From Nymphaea colorata (lineage: Eukaryota > Streptophyta > Magnoliopsida > Nymphaeales > Nymphaeaceae), in NCBI RefSeq assembly GCF_008831285.2, contig NC_045148.1:2978001-3042000 (forward strand): a DNA stretch of 64,000 nt, in the 5' to 3' direction. Under the pieces are notes generated by a model. It made no database searches. It was not told the origin of the DNA and worked only from the letters and a program-made list of their open reading frames with translations. Each line of letters begins with the position of its first letter. The first letter of the stretch is position 1. This document shows, piece by piece, positions 56,145-60,000 of the stretch. The translations under genes and the position numbers were made by a program.

Positions 56145-56833
56145 ATTTAGTTATACGGCAAATGGTGCCGTTATTAACGCTGCAGTTACACTTGATTGCA
56201 TAGTTGCCCAGCCCGCTCTCTATGTCAGTGGAATCGACGGCAGTCCCGGTGCATGGTTCGGTTAGATTCCACGAAGCAGAGGATTGAAGACTCCATTGTC
56301 GTGATATGCTTCTAAAAGCACTAGCTGTTCATCCCAAAAGTACTTAGCTTGTTAGTATCATCTTTTCAAACGTCTAGCAACGGAAAAGAAGAAAGCGTTT
56401 CTCACATAAGAAATGGAGAATTAGATTAGGTGTTAACTGGAACGAGATCGATTTGTAGAGCTAGAACAGCAAAATAGAATCTACCCAGTTGCTTATCCAC
56501 AAATTCGGCAAATAAAAAGCTTTTAGTTGAAGAGATGGGGGGTGAATCAAATGGAAACATCAGAGCCCCAAATTTTTTGGAATGTGGTAACTGTTCTTTG
56601 CTTTTCCTACTAAAACTAGGTAAAAGAGTTCAACGATAATGCAGATGAAGAACAATCAAAGGAGAGCAATTTCTCATCATTTAAGCAACAAGATGAAGAT
56701 TACCATCAGCTGGGTCAGTGCTCGTGGTAGCTTGAGCTTGGACACCCTTGCCAACCAACACAAAGCAGACAAAACCGTGAAATGTTAAAAGAAACAAAAT
56801 CCGCAGAGACCAACCAAAATTAAACACCTCCAT
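10691..56833 (-). CDS. LRR-malectin receptor-like serine/threonine kinase (LRR-VIII-2 type), whole gene, 22 coding exons
   Basis: Plasma-membrane receptor kinase: an extracellular LRR plus malectin-like ectodomain would sense a ligand or cell-wall carbohydrate and signal through a cytoplasmic Ser/Thr kinase. Joined minus-strand exons give 2,997 nt, 998 aa. Seen in order: signal peptide (about 1-34), Cys-containing N-terminal region (about 45-103), LRRs (about 104-364), malectin domain with VNCGG (about 385-565), transmembrane helix (about 592-616), kinase with [14 protein letters not shown] lysine (about 682), HRDVKASN (about 776), DFG (about 796) and APE (about 822). Length matches the family's roughly 1,000 residues. 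The order and the run of 72-nt LRR exons match Arabidopsis At1g56130/At1g56140-type genes. The ATG at 56,833 is the first in the transcript; no ATG lies in the short stretch upstream. One LRR exon is lost (55,503-55,574) and one intron is GC-AG. The ligand cannot be told from sequence. Gene identity is very sure; exon ends were read by eye. Confidence 0.93.
11402..11552 (-). CDS. RLK exon 21: kinase C-lobe with APE
   Basis: 151-nt exon between TTGTAG and GTAAAA, encoding [20 protein letters not shown] and [16 protein letters not shown]. Confidence 0.95.
11651..11882 (-). CDS. RLK exon 20: kinase catalytic and activation segments
   Basis: 232-nt exon between CTTGTAG and GTAAGT, encoding the catalytic loop [13 protein letters not shown] (RD kinase), DFG in [12 protein letters not shown], and [10 protein letters not shown] of the activation segment. 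Confidence 0.95.
11883..12758 (-). other. RLK intron without a recognisable insertion
   Basis: This 876-nt intron between exons 19 and 20 shows no transposon protein or repeat that I can identify. Confidence 0.6.
12759..12969 (-). CDS. RLK exon 19: kinase N-lobe, catalytic lysine
   Basis: 211-nt exon between GTGTAG and GTACGT, encoding VVAVKRLS with the ATP-anchoring lysine, [18 protein letters not shown] with the helix-C glutamate, and [17 protein letters not shown] in the hinge. Confidence 0.95.
13418..13672 (-). pseudogene. Copia RNase H C-terminus (minus arm)
   Basis: Minus-strand peptide with [40 protein letters not shown] and EVDCHYVQD, the end of a Copia RNase H. It breaks at about 13,672, where plus-strand coding begins. 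Homologous to 14,738-14,995 in the opposite orientation. Confidence 0.85.
13672..15046 (+). pseudogene. Copia reverse transcriptase and RNase H (plus arm)
   Basis: Plus-strand half polyprotein beginning at [19 protein letters not shown] and running through [49 protein letters not shown] and RYFLGIEV-like sequence to RNase H ([50 protein letters not shown]). A stop near 13,822, another near 14,032 and a frameshift near 14,610 break it. Gag, protease and integrase are absent. Confidence 0.9.
15054..15224 (+). mobile_element. Plus-oriented third LTR inside the rearranged Copia
   Basis: Starts TGTTAAAAAG right after the polypurine tract GAGGGGGAG and ends CGTAACA. It shares the TTTGTA-CCCTAATCTCTTTTAA-TGAGATTAGGG core with the other LTRs of the family, in the opposite orientation to the outer pair. 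A 19-bp spacer separates it from the inverted primer-binding site. Confidence 0.75.
15733..15851 (-). CDS. RLK exon 18: kinase N-lobe, glycine loop
   Basis: 119-nt exon between ATACAG and GTATCC, encoding [20 protein letters not shown] and the loop [10 protein letters not shown]. The next intron (12,970-15,732) holds a rearranged Copia. Confidence 0.94.
16043..16216 (-). CDS. RLK exon 17: transmembrane segment
   Basis: 174-nt exon encoding a Ser/Pro-rich juxtamembrane stretch, the hydrophobic helix [20 protein letters not shown], then a basic stop-transfer KQRKKK. Donor AAG|GTGATG joins in frame to exon 18 (E|ELLVTG). Confidence 0.88.
16323..16521 (-). CDS. RLK exon 16: malectin domain, second part
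   Basis: 199-nt exon between TCTGTAG and GTATTA, encoding [34 protein letters not shown] and [14 protein letters not shown], the conserved end of the malectin-like domain. It ends in phase 1. Confidence 0.94.
16635..16999 (-). CDS. RLK exon 15: malectin domain, first part
   Basis: 365-nt exon after TTTTACAG, encoding [43 protein letters not shown] and RRLFDIHIQ. The 121 full codons stay open. The donor is GC (CAG|GCAAGT), the strong-consensus form used by GC-AG introns. Reading on without splicing leaves the family sequence at once, so the GC donor is needed. Confidence 0.92.
17000..17779 (-). other. RLK intron sequence without recognised features
   Basis: Start (in plus coordinates) of the 20.5-kb intron. 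AT-rich; no transposon protein seen. Confidence 0.5.
17800..18190 (+). mobile_element. Possible LTR remnant related to the 7.7-8.2 kb LTR
   Basis: Shares with 7,698-8,218 the order pyrimidine-rich tract, CCAATGGCTAGA-TTT-TAGCC, CCTTG-AAGG, then CTTGTG near the end. Similarity is patchy and the borders are unclear. Confidence 0.3.
18496..18724 (+). pseudogene. Copia gag N-terminal fragment
   Basis: Plus-strand remains resembling the start of the gag at 29,905: [14 protein letters not shown], then after frameshifts [25 protein letters not shown] and [10 protein letters not shown]. It is cut at about 18,724. Confidence 0.7.
18725..18860. repeat. GC-rich GCCTAGGCG-type repeat
   Basis: A 136-bp block of GCCTAGGCGA/CGCCTACG-like words lies exactly between a plus gag fragment and a minus gag fragment. 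It resembles a dispersed plant repeat; the family is not identified. Confidence 0.4.
18862..19200 (-). pseudogene. Copia gag N-terminus (outermost element)
   Basis: Minus strand: [20 protein letters not shown], then [10 protein letters not shown], a frameshift, and [20 protein letters not shown] with [19 protein letters not shown], the UBN2-type capsid start of Copia gag. Truncated on its 3' side. Confidence 0.75.
19390..19685 (+). repeat. 5' LTR of the plus-strand host Copia
   Basis: 296 bp, TGTTAAG...TCACA, followed at once by the initiator-Met primer-binding site (19,686 onward). It contains a short palindrome around GATCGGGTCTCTTCAGACC. Confidence 0.95.
19940..21036 (+). pseudogene. Copia gag and protease start of the host element
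   Basis: Open from [12 protein letters not shown] through the UBN2 capsid region and zinc knuckle [14 protein letters not shown] to EWYVDS, the first residues of the protease active site. There the next insertion cuts it. The following codons GAAAHVTG resume at 26,213. The frame itself is intact; the gene is broken by the insertion and by later stops. Confidence 0.95.
21037..21323 (-). repeat. 3' LTR of the intact minus Copia
   Basis: 287 bp. Preceded by target duplication GACTC and followed by the inverted polypurine tract. Confidence 0.96.
21318..25634 (-). CDS. Copia gag-pol polyprotein, intact, 1,438 aa
   Basis: A single open frame from MDQPTPSL to its stop. Domains by approximate residue: UBN2 capsid 20-230; zinc knuckle [14 protein letters not shown] near 288; aspartic protease [10 protein letters not shown] near 365; gag-pre-integrase WHGRLAHCS near 508; integrase core with [10 protein letters not shown] near 568, QCDGGGEF and [16 protein letters not shown] near 665; reverse transcriptase with DVKNAFLHG and the catalytic [12 protein letters not shown] near 1,115; RNase H with [19 protein letters not shown] near 1,283, [17 protein letters not shown] and [15 protein letters not shown]. 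It would make capsid and the enzymes for cDNA synthesis and integration. No stop or frameshift was seen. It lies antisense to its host Copia and in the same orientation as the kinase gene. Confidence 0.97.
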   Translation of the reverse strand: MDQPTPSLLSSSFLSQLISQKLNHSNYLTWKRQIVPFIKSHRLYGHIDGTTPAPPKYIYREVKKTVVGDQAIGASAGSETSIEYDTLTESNPEYDVWLAHDQSLVAYITSTLSEEVLGGIDDDLTALELWSTLATTYSQVSEARLLQLRRQFQDIKRGTRTVLEYLNEIKNVSDQLAAIGHPVSDKDKVQQALSGLGTEFDIFCTALEVLPILPSFEDLKAKLFQHEASRVQRQNLTSPNSHNVLITGTHALQGNRTRPWTPQAGMGRGILPTPPGMNTTAATSRRVPTCFYCNKRGHVKSECWHNPQNKNNQVRRENKAAAGSVSSSSSSNPTSNVSSEVQQLLMTALSKLHLKQNEQGEWYVDSGAAAHVTGDTGTLSSVFPYLDQGSVVTGDGSHHTISHIGNAQISMGSSSIPLKDVLVVPSVKKNIISVSKLIDDTHSSVEFTPSSVYVKDARTKRTFAEGTRKGDMYVLEEAPKLSKSHPSDPSFSIHSEINVAEYNKPSIWHGRLAHCSQSFVRSLVADGRLDKSSLSSVSESSMCSSCHLCKSHALPFQLINKRASKVFDTIHSDVWGPAPIPSSSGSRYYVIFIDSYSRYTWIHFIKHKSEVFRLFTQFHALVRNKYSSNIVHFQCDGGGEFISNEFTEYLLDNGITRQTSCPHTPQQNGIAERKHRHIVESALSMMHDTDLPMTLWTEAFHTAVHAINRLPLALLDGKSPFFLLHQEQPCYEDLRVFRCVCYVHVDVSLRNKFQDRAVLCRFIGYAENYKGYRCYNPKTGRVHISRHVVFDESRLQDSKATSLTLKDKNEVYDTWLHAEILRQGAEKLNEHKEQAVNEPETPVSSSLDSVPPFPQPNDPPPYNRFSGLVYSRRSVPTAEPTAVPRQSQRVRHPIDRWVSYNTFSLDFQLFMTEVNKKVEPKSYHHASKEKCWVEAMNEEMAALHECQTWQIVPRPNTKNVVGSKWVYKLKYKPDGSIDRHKARLVARGFTQQYGEDYDEIFSPVIKMGTIRVIISLAVSYGWPLYQLDVKNAFLHGILKEEVYMEQPPGYTTHDPQQWVCKLQKSLYGLKQASRSWFDRFSHHIQQVGFLRSSLDHSLFIYHSGEATTWLLIYVDDIVITGNSTSHISYVKNMLKQEFKMKDLGELRYFLGVELDRTNDRLTLTQHKYTLDVLDRAGMTNCKPITTPSVLNTKLTSSDGTAAYSDPTFYRSIVGMLQYLTFTRPDIVYAVNQISQFMHAPTEGHMDAAKRILRYLKAFLGDGLVYTKCPNLSLGHSIYTYTDADWAGDPDDRRSVSGFCLFLDSNLICWSSKKQRAVARSSTEAEYRAMAAGTAEASWLRHLLGELNLPIAQSSLLCDNQSAIKIAFNPILHNRTKHIEIDQHFIRQKVEEAEIVPTYISTSERIADIFTKGLTGQHFWDLKNKLCMVKSHAQLEGGC
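25668..25800 (-). repeat. Degenerate tandem repeat in the Copia leader
   Basis: Between gag start and primer-binding site the sequence repeats CAGAAAACAGAATTAGGGCA and AAAACGGAC-GAAATTAGGGC words about two to four times. The plus-strand host element has the same style of leader (TTGCCCTAATTTCTG words, 19,795-19,910). Confidence 0.7.
25921..26207 (-). repeat. 5' LTR of the intact minus Copia
   Basis: 287 bp, adjoining the inverted primer-binding site on its left and the second GACTC on its right. Confidence 0.96.
26213..29228 (+). pseudogene. Copia pol of the host element, two nonsense codons
   Basis: Continues the protease ([11 protein letters not shown]) through gag-pre-integrase, integrase, reverse transcriptase ([12 protein letters not shown] near 28,430) and RNase H ([19 protein letters not shown]) to LHNRTK at 29,228, where the next element inserts. 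In-frame TGA at about 26,982 and TAG at about 27,894 break it; the intact copy has Arg and Trp there. Otherwise the frame is closely similar to the intact element. Confidence 0.93.
29229..29684 (+). repeat. 5' LTR of the nested plus Copia
   Basis: 456 bp. Contains several copies of an internal motif like CTCCTAGGATTCTATGTT-GTAGTTAATATCCTTGTAATATG, a TATAAATAG TATA-like box at 29,526-29,534 and a (CT)n tract near 29,593-29,620. Confidence 0.95.
29905..34220 (+). pseudogene. Copia gag-pol with one frameshift
   Basis: Gag starts at [12 protein letters not shown] (29,905), with zinc knuckle [14 protein letters not shown] near 30,721 and protease [11 protein letters not shown] near 30,920. At about 31,105-31,115, within an A-run, one base is missing compared with relatives (ISK-KNIIS), and the frame shifts. 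The remaining pol is open to its stop at 34,220: gag-pre-integrase [10 protein letters not shown], integrase [16 protein letters not shown], reverse transcriptase [12 protein letters not shown] near 33,236, and RNase [20 protein letters not shown] near 33,745. The shift lies inside the protease to pre-integrase linker, where no programmed slip is known in this group, so I call it a mutation. It could also be a read error. Confidence 0.92.
34215..34668 (+). repeat. 3' LTR of the nested plus Copia
   Basis: 454 bp, near-identical to the 5' LTR, including the repeated AGTCTCTTAGGATTCTA words and the (CT)n tract. Confidence 0.95.
34674..34855 (+). pseudogene. RNase H C-terminus of the host Copia
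   Basis: Resumes [17 protein letters not shown] to [14 protein letters not shown] and HAQLEGG, then the polypurine tract and 3' LTR. It completes the host pol interrupted at 29,228. Confidence 0.93.
34856..35162 (+). repeat. 3' LTR of the plus-strand host Copia
   Basis: 307 bp. Matches 19,390-19,685 except for an 11-bp insertion in the GGGTCT palindrome and a few substitutions. Followed by GTAAC. Confidence 0.95.
35644..35847 (-). repeat. 5' LTR of the outermost minus Copia
   Basis: TGTTGCAGATTG...CTTTAACA on the plus strand, next to the inverted primer-binding site. Shares the CCCTAATCTCATATTAAAAG-AGATTAGGG core with the LTRs at 13.2, 15.1, 15.3 and 51.2 kb. Confidence 0.85.
35848..37520 (-). 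other. Intron sequence, mostly featureless
   Basis: Right end of the 20.5-kb intron. 35,900-36,030 has words resembling the 17.8-kb LTR remnant in inverse orientation (AGCCATTGGAGCTATA). I see no coding in the rest. Confidence 0.4.
37521..37582 (-). CDS. RLK exon 14: linker from LRR to malectin
   Basis: 62-nt exon between CATCCAG and GTAAGA, encoding [20 protein letters not shown], the conserved CLQ-FPC linker before the malectin domain. It ends in phase 1. The 20.5-kb retroelement nest follows as its downstream intron (17,000-37,520). Confidence 0.88.
37811..37876 (-). CDS. RLK exon 13: LRR end
   Basis: 66-nt phase 2-2 exon between CTTCCAG and GTAAGT, encoding [20 protein letters not shown], the last LRR unit. 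Confidence 0.92.
37877..38752 (-). other. RLK intron without a recognisable insertion
   Basis: This 876-nt intron separates exons 12 and 13. No element or conserved frame seen. Confidence 0.6.
38753..38818 (-). CDS. RLK exon 12: LRR
   Basis: 66-nt phase 2-2 exon between GTGCAG and GTATGT, encoding [20 protein letters not shown] tandem GTATGT gives two nested candidate donors; the first keeps the frame. Confidence 0.9.
38917..38988 (-). CDS. RLK exon 11: LRR
   Basis: 72-nt phase 2-2 LRR exon between TTTTGCAG and GTATGT, encoding [18 protein letters not shown]. The intron upstream of it in the transcript (38,989-43,725) holds Copia fragments and a GC-rich repeat block. Confidence 0.92.
39090..39415 (+). 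pseudogene. Copia gag fragment with broken zinc knuckle
   Basis: Plus strand, homologous to 40,830-41,060. Ends with [18 protein letters not shown], a CCHC knuckle whose last cysteine has become tyrosine. It lies left of the LTR at 39,480 and so belongs to a different copy from the one that follows. Confidence 0.65.
40320..40830 (+). pseudogene. Copia gag (DUF4219/UBN2-like) remnant
   Basis: Starts [20 protein letters not shown], with [19 protein letters not shown] and EFGEWDKNN-like capsid sequence. A stop near 40,613 and frameshifts follow. Confidence 0.8.
41078..41945 (+). pseudogene. Copia reverse transcriptase and RNase H remnant
   Basis: Fragments [29 protein letters not shown] (the catalytic YVDD motif is replaced by VVHD), [21 protein letters not shown]-stop, then RNase [21 protein letters not shown] and [12 protein letters not shown]. 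Many lesions. Confidence 0.85.
41960..42715. repeat. GC-rich degenerate repeat block
   Basis: A sharp rise in GC over about 750 bases built from words such as GGCTGGCCATCATGGC, GCCGAACC, CCAGCCAT and TGGCTGAGCC in irregular succession, in an otherwise AT-rich intron. Several open frames here are by-products of base composition. It could be the LTR of an unrelated element or a foreign repeat; I cannot name it. Confidence 0.55.
42716..43540. other. Intron stretch, possible repeat tail
   Basis: Begins ATGTCATACCCCGACTTTTA, reminiscent of Gypsy LTR starts, and continues to the RLK exon region with no recognised protein. Confidence 0.3.
43544..43588. repeat. 22-bp tandem duplication
   Basis: GCATGCTCGTTAAATATAGA occurs twice head-to-tail, followed by a third partial GCATG. 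Intronic. Confidence 0.75.
43726..43797 (-). CDS. RLK exon 10: LRR
   Basis: 72-nt phase 2-2 LRR exon between CATACAG and GTAAGT, encoding [18 protein letters not shown]. Confidence 0.93.
43888..43959 (-). CDS. RLK exon 9: LRR
   Basis: 72-nt phase 2-2 LRR exon between CACGTAG and GTAAGT, encoding [18 protein letters not shown]. Confidence 0.93.
44037..44108 (-). CDS. RLK exon 8: LRR
   Basis: 72-nt phase 2-2 LRR exon between CACTGCAG and GTGAGT, encoding [18 protein letters not shown]. The intron upstream of it in the transcript (44,109-49,329) holds the inverted Copia pair. Confidence 0.93.
44457..44818 (+). mobile_element. Probable solo or truncated LTR
   Basis: Starts TGTTAGAATCTGTGTAAATA, resembling the 7,698 LTR start. 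It carries TATATATTGAGGAACTATTC as a TATA-like region near 44,742 and abuts the minus LTR at 44,819. Confidence 0.4.
44819..45028 (-). repeat. LTR of the left arm
   Basis: Minus-oriented, ends CGTCAACA on the plus strand next to the inverted polypurine tract. The inverse of 48,702-48,938. Confidence 0.75.
45060..46320 (-). pseudogene. Copia reverse transcriptase and RNase H (left, minus arm)
   Basis: Minus strand from [19 protein letters not shown] at 46,315 to the RNase H peptide [31 protein letters not shown] and the end before 45,060. Several frameshifts, and the catalytic region is only partly readable. Confidence 0.85.
46300..48690 (+). pseudogene. Copia integrase, reverse transcriptase and RNase H (right, plus arm)
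   Basis: Plus strand: HIPQNGVVE near 46,305, [38 protein letters not shown] near 46,590, then reverse transcriptase [65 protein letters not shown] near 47,735, and RNase H up to [19 protein letters not shown]. Multiple frameshifts and stops. Confidence 0.9.
48702..48938 (+). repeat. LTR of the right arm
   Basis: Follows TTGGGGGGGAG. Shares GTCCAGGTCT-GAC-CTATC, GTGAGCGCCGGAATCATCTC and TTGAGGG-TTTCTATG with the inverted left LTR 44,819-45,028. Ends TTCAACA. Confidence 0.75.
49330..49401 (-). CDS. RLK exon 7: LRR
   Basis: 72-nt phase 2-2 LRR exon between TTTTAG and GTAAGT, encoding [18 protein letters not shown]. Confidence 0.93.
49496..49567 (-). CDS. RLK exon 6: LRR
   Basis: 72-nt phase 2-2 LRR exon between GTGGCAG and GTAAGA, encoding [18 protein letters not shown]. 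Confidence 0.93.
49568..50459 (-). other. RLK intron flank, nothing recognised
   Basis: AT-rich sequence between exon 6 and the first LTR of the 50.5-kb element. Confidence 0.5.
50460..50692 (+). repeat. First 5' LTR
   Basis: TGTTGAATAAT...CAGCAACA, followed by a primer-binding site. Related to but clearly diverged from the second LTR. Confidence 0.75.
50918..51045 (+). repeat. Three tandem 49-bp units in the leader
   Basis: Units start at 50,918, 50,967 and 51,016 with GCTGGTCACTT-CTAAG-GTGGGAACAGCA. The third is partial and more diverged. Confidence 0.8.
51208..51420 (+). repeat. Second 5' LTR
   Basis: TGTTGAAGAGTG...ATTCAACA with an internal (CT)n tract (51,357-51,393), followed at once by TGGTATCAGAGCC. 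Confidence 0.85.
52453..54840 (+). pseudogene. Copia gag start, protease, integrase and partial reverse transcriptase
   Basis: [19 protein letters not shown] at 52,453 runs into a frame with [14 protein letters not shown], in which the protease DSGAS has become DFGAS. Integrase from 52,781 has [26 protein letters not shown] and [16 protein letters not shown] near 53,410. Then [20 protein letters not shown] and reverse transcriptase [20 protein letters not shown] and [14 protein letters not shown] near 54,400, decaying by 54,840. Confidence 0.9.
54841..55347 (-). other. RLK intron flank, nothing recognised
   Basis: Non-coding AT-rich sequence between the truncated Copia and exon 5. Confidence 0.5.
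55348..55419 (-). CDS. RLK exon 5: LRR
   Basis: 72-nt phase 2-2 LRR exon between TTTTCAG and GTAAGT, encoding [18 protein letters not shown]. The next intron downstream (49,568-55,347) holds a Copia element. Confidence 0.93.
55503..55574 (-). pseudogene. Vestigial RLK LRR exon with no 5' splice site
   Basis: After a good acceptor (TGCCAG) the frame reads [18 protein letters not shown], clearly the LRR the family carries between the repeats of exons 4 and 5. The expected last seven codons are replaced by an AT-rich tail (KYIFIYF, then stop). No GT, or GC in donor context, lies at or near the expected 72-nt boundary. I take the exon as skipped; exons 4 and 5 share phase 2, so skipping keeps the frame. 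Confidence 0.8.
55707..55778 (-). CDS. RLK exon 4: LRR
   Basis: 72-nt phase 2-2 LRR exon between TTTGCAG and GTATAG, encoding [18 protein letters not shown]. Confidence 0.93.
55867..55938 (-). CDS. RLK exon 3: LRR
   Basis: 72-nt phase 2-2 LRR exon between TTTTGCAG and GTATAT, encoding [18 protein letters not shown] and the start of the next repeat. Confidence 0.92.
56094..56141. repeat. (GA)n microsatellite at an RLK splice donor
   Basis: An uninterrupted GA run of more than 40 bases on the plus strand (CT on the gene strand). It directly adjoins the exon 2 donor, whose GTCTCT consists of the donor GT plus the first repeat unit. Confidence 0.9.
56144..56324 (-). CDS. RLK exon 2: N-terminal cysteine domain
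   Basis: Acceptor AACAG, then [23 protein letters not shown] and [16 protein letters not shown], the conserved cap of this RLK subfamily. The 181-nt exon ends in phase 2 at a weak GTCTCT donor that is the first unit of a (CT)n run on this strand. The following exon joins in frame (KL|KVFGE). Confidence 0.88.
56704..56833 (-). CDS. RLK exon 1: start codon and signal peptide
   Basis: ATG at 56,833-56,831 opens a peptide beginning MEVFNFGW, followed by a Leu/Phe-rich hydrophobic stretch and a likely signal-peptidase site after VQAQA, then the family's TTSTDPAD-like mature N-terminus. It ends in phase 1 at a GGTAATC-type donor. Length 130 nt. Confidence 0.9.
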
Positions 56834-57033
56834 TGACAAGGGTTCTGTTATCTCCGGCTTATGCACAGCTCTCCAACGCAAAACTTCTCAAAATCCGCAG
56901 AAGGTTCTGAGATCAACGCCTATCTCCAGGGAGATGTTTTGGGTACAACTTTCTTTTTCCTGTCATTATATGCTGTCAACTGGGCGGAGCGGAGGAAAAG
57001 TCAGCAAGGATGAGAGGGGGGCAATGAACTTTG

Positions 57034-57040
57034 TTATATA
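57034..57040 (-). promoter_or_regulatory. Candidate TATA box of the RLK gene
   Basis: TATATAA on the minus strand about 200 nt upstream of the RLK ATG, in an otherwise unremarkable flank, at a distance giving a short leader. Its position fits a core promoter; there is no direct evidence of transcription start. Confidence 0.35.
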
Positions 57041-57059
57041 ATATTACAGTTACAATATG

Positions 57060-60000
57060 CAAGCTTTTCTTGAGAATATCATTTTTTTTCGCTTCTTCAA
57101 ATTCATTTGCTGCGATTTCATGGCCGCCACAAGGCCGCCAATAATGCAGGCAGAGATGGCGGTGGGGCCAGGATGTTGCTTGGCAGAAAAGAACGACTCA
57201 GTCGGTTTGCTCAATACATTACCAGCCGTCGTTTTATGAATACCGACGTTTTAGATTTTAGGACCTCGTTTTTAAGGATTCAACATTTTGCAGTCATCAC
57301 CCTTTCAATGTCAATGAATCGGACTTTTTCTATTTTGAATATGAACAAGTTTATATTAGATTTGGCATTAGAGACATGAGTTGGATGAGCATAAGCACTT
57401 GGAAATCTAATAGCAAGCTAGCTCGAAGTTTTTGTGTAGATATAATGAGTAGGAAGATTATTTTATTTTATAGTTCAGAAAAGATTATTTTAGAAAAGTA
57501 CTGAAGCTTCCATCCAATGTAAAAGATATTGAGCAACTTTGGGTGTTTTGGGATACCGCCTCCAACGTGCCATAATTTTCATGTTAATAAGTACAAGAGT
57601 GTTGAGTGGCCAATATATAAACAACCCCTAACCCTTCTCCCTAACAGTACAATGGCAAAGGTAAAAATTTTTGGTTGAGGAGCACTCAAGTCACCAGCTC
57701 AGATTTAGTGGAGCTGCTGCCCGTATCAACCCCAGTATATCTCTGCCACGGTTCCCCAACCTACTAAGTCTGACGGATGCCACATGGCCAGCACGTATCC
57801 AATAGGCCTTTGTGCACCATCTCTTGGCCAAGCCGAGAGCTCCACCTACATTTTTTTTTTTCCTTCAGAAAATAATATTAATGATAACTAGCACCTAACT
57901 GCATCTTTTTATTGTCTTATATCATTTCAATTTTCAAGAAAGAATATGAGTGATAATTTTCTTGCCAAGGGATGACAAACCGTAGCTGCAAGCATAACCA
58001 TCATAGGGCATTGATTCGGGGTTGAAAAGCTTCAAAAATCATATTCAAAAGGAAACTTGTATCCCCTTTGCTTAATCAATATTGATTTGGTGCAGATGGT
58101 ATCAAGATAAAATACCTAACATGAAAGCGTTGACGGACTCCAATATTGTCAATTTCAGCTCTAATTCTCATAGATGGAAAAAGTAGCAGAATTTGCCGTC
58201 CAGATTCAATGTCATCTCCTTTAGTTTTTCTTCTTTCTGGTTACCCTTGTTATGAGGAATTAATCAAAAGACATCGTTCGAGAGTTCCTCCATCTAGGGG
58301 CTTGCCATTTGCACCATCGAAAGAGCAAGGAGGTCAAATTGGGAAATCAAGTGTGGAGTCAATTTTTTTCTTTTTTTTTTCATGGGATACTCAATATATA
58401 GTTAAGGAATTTTCAATTGATCATGTGATAGCGACCCAGATCTGATCGGATGAAACTGCCCTATATAACTGAAGTTAGGTCCACTCAAATTCAACACTGA
58501 ATGCTCCCAATCTAAATCTACCCCTACAAGAAACACTACAGCTCAGGCCGTGGTAAGGCATATGATGTGGTGCCACCAAACACGTACGTATTACTCATAT
58601 TTCATGGTATAGCGGAGTGATTTTTTTTTTGTTTGGCCTGCCTAGTTGCCGCTTGGCTCAACTTATGTTAAGGCACAACATAATAATCGTTTATGTAATT
58701 TGGTGCATGACACAGTCTGTCCTAAGCAATTAATGTGTTCTAATCTATTATGCTTCCGATTAATATGTCAGTGGATGCTATGATTATACATCTTTAAGAA
58801 TTAATGCATTAATTAACATTGATAGTGCATCATATGTGCTAGAGGTTAACAAATTATGTGCCACAGGCTGAATCATGGGGGTTCTAATTACATGGTACAA
58901 ACTTCGAAGATAGTGATTAAATTAAAAATGCCGATGGTTGCTACTCTCTCAAGGTCTCCCTGTTTCTAGACAGATGTCCCGTCTCATGGATATGATCACT
59001 TGCTCCGAGGACACCTGAAAGAGAGAAAATATTAAAATGTCAGTACAATAACCGAGAACGATACAATTTTTAGGTTCTCACACAATTAAATGGAGACTCG
59101 ATGTGATCCTCCAATTAAGGGACTAAATGGAAATCAGTGGTACAGTATATAGTAAAGATCAATCGTGCAATGTATAATGGAGATGAATCATGCAGTGTAA
59201 TTTCTGGGTTCTCTCTCTCTTCTCGGTAAGGTCCACTCACCCTTATGCTGCCCAACACTGCCTTATCTTTTTTTTTAGTAGGCTTAACTGACTTTAGTTG
59301 GTAAAGTCCGTTCGTGGTAAAGCGGGCCTTCGGCTATTGCCGATGCTGTAAACGTGTTGAGGTCATGCATTTGCATAGAATAAACAACAAAACATCATAC
59401 ATGGAAAAATGCTGGTCACGAATAAGAGGAGATAGCAAATATCGGACATGAAACCAACAACACAGTACTGCTTGCTTACTGCAATTCAGATCTCTAGACA
59501 ATATATCAAGATCATAGTCCATTCAACTCTTGTTCGAGCTAGCGGATGAGTTGTGCCATATCTTACATCAGCATCTGAAATCATCTGCACATAAGTGAAT
59601 CCCAGGGCCTATATCTGATATTAATTATCATCAGGCATTACTCATCATATGCTATCGTAGCCATACGTCGTACTAGGGCCGTGCCCTCCATTTATTCAAG
59701 TTATACCAGTCTTTAGATATCTGATAATAAATAAATCACGAATGTAGTAAGAAATGTGTGTTTGGACCTGATTTGGTTCCTAATTTATCCAATTTCTTGC
59801 CAGTAACATGATAATCTAGTCGCGAGAGCATGATATGTATAAGCAATTTCTTGCCAAGGCATCCGACTAAAATTTAATTGAACCTTGAAACTGGAACCAA
59901 TCTCGGCATACAATCTCAATAGTTAAAGATGTTTTTTGTGATTCCAAACCATGGGATGGTGTTACGCATGCAGAAAGCGCGATTCATGACAAGAAACGTG

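Noticed and set aside
56834-56881. In-frame extension of RLK exon 1 upstream of MEVFNFGW
   Set aside because: It would start at TTG; the first ATG at 56,833 gives a standard signal peptide, and plant genes rarely start at TTG.
57057-57379. Overlapping short open frames next to the RLK promoter
   Set aside because: Different frames, no motif, and they lie over the putative promoter region.
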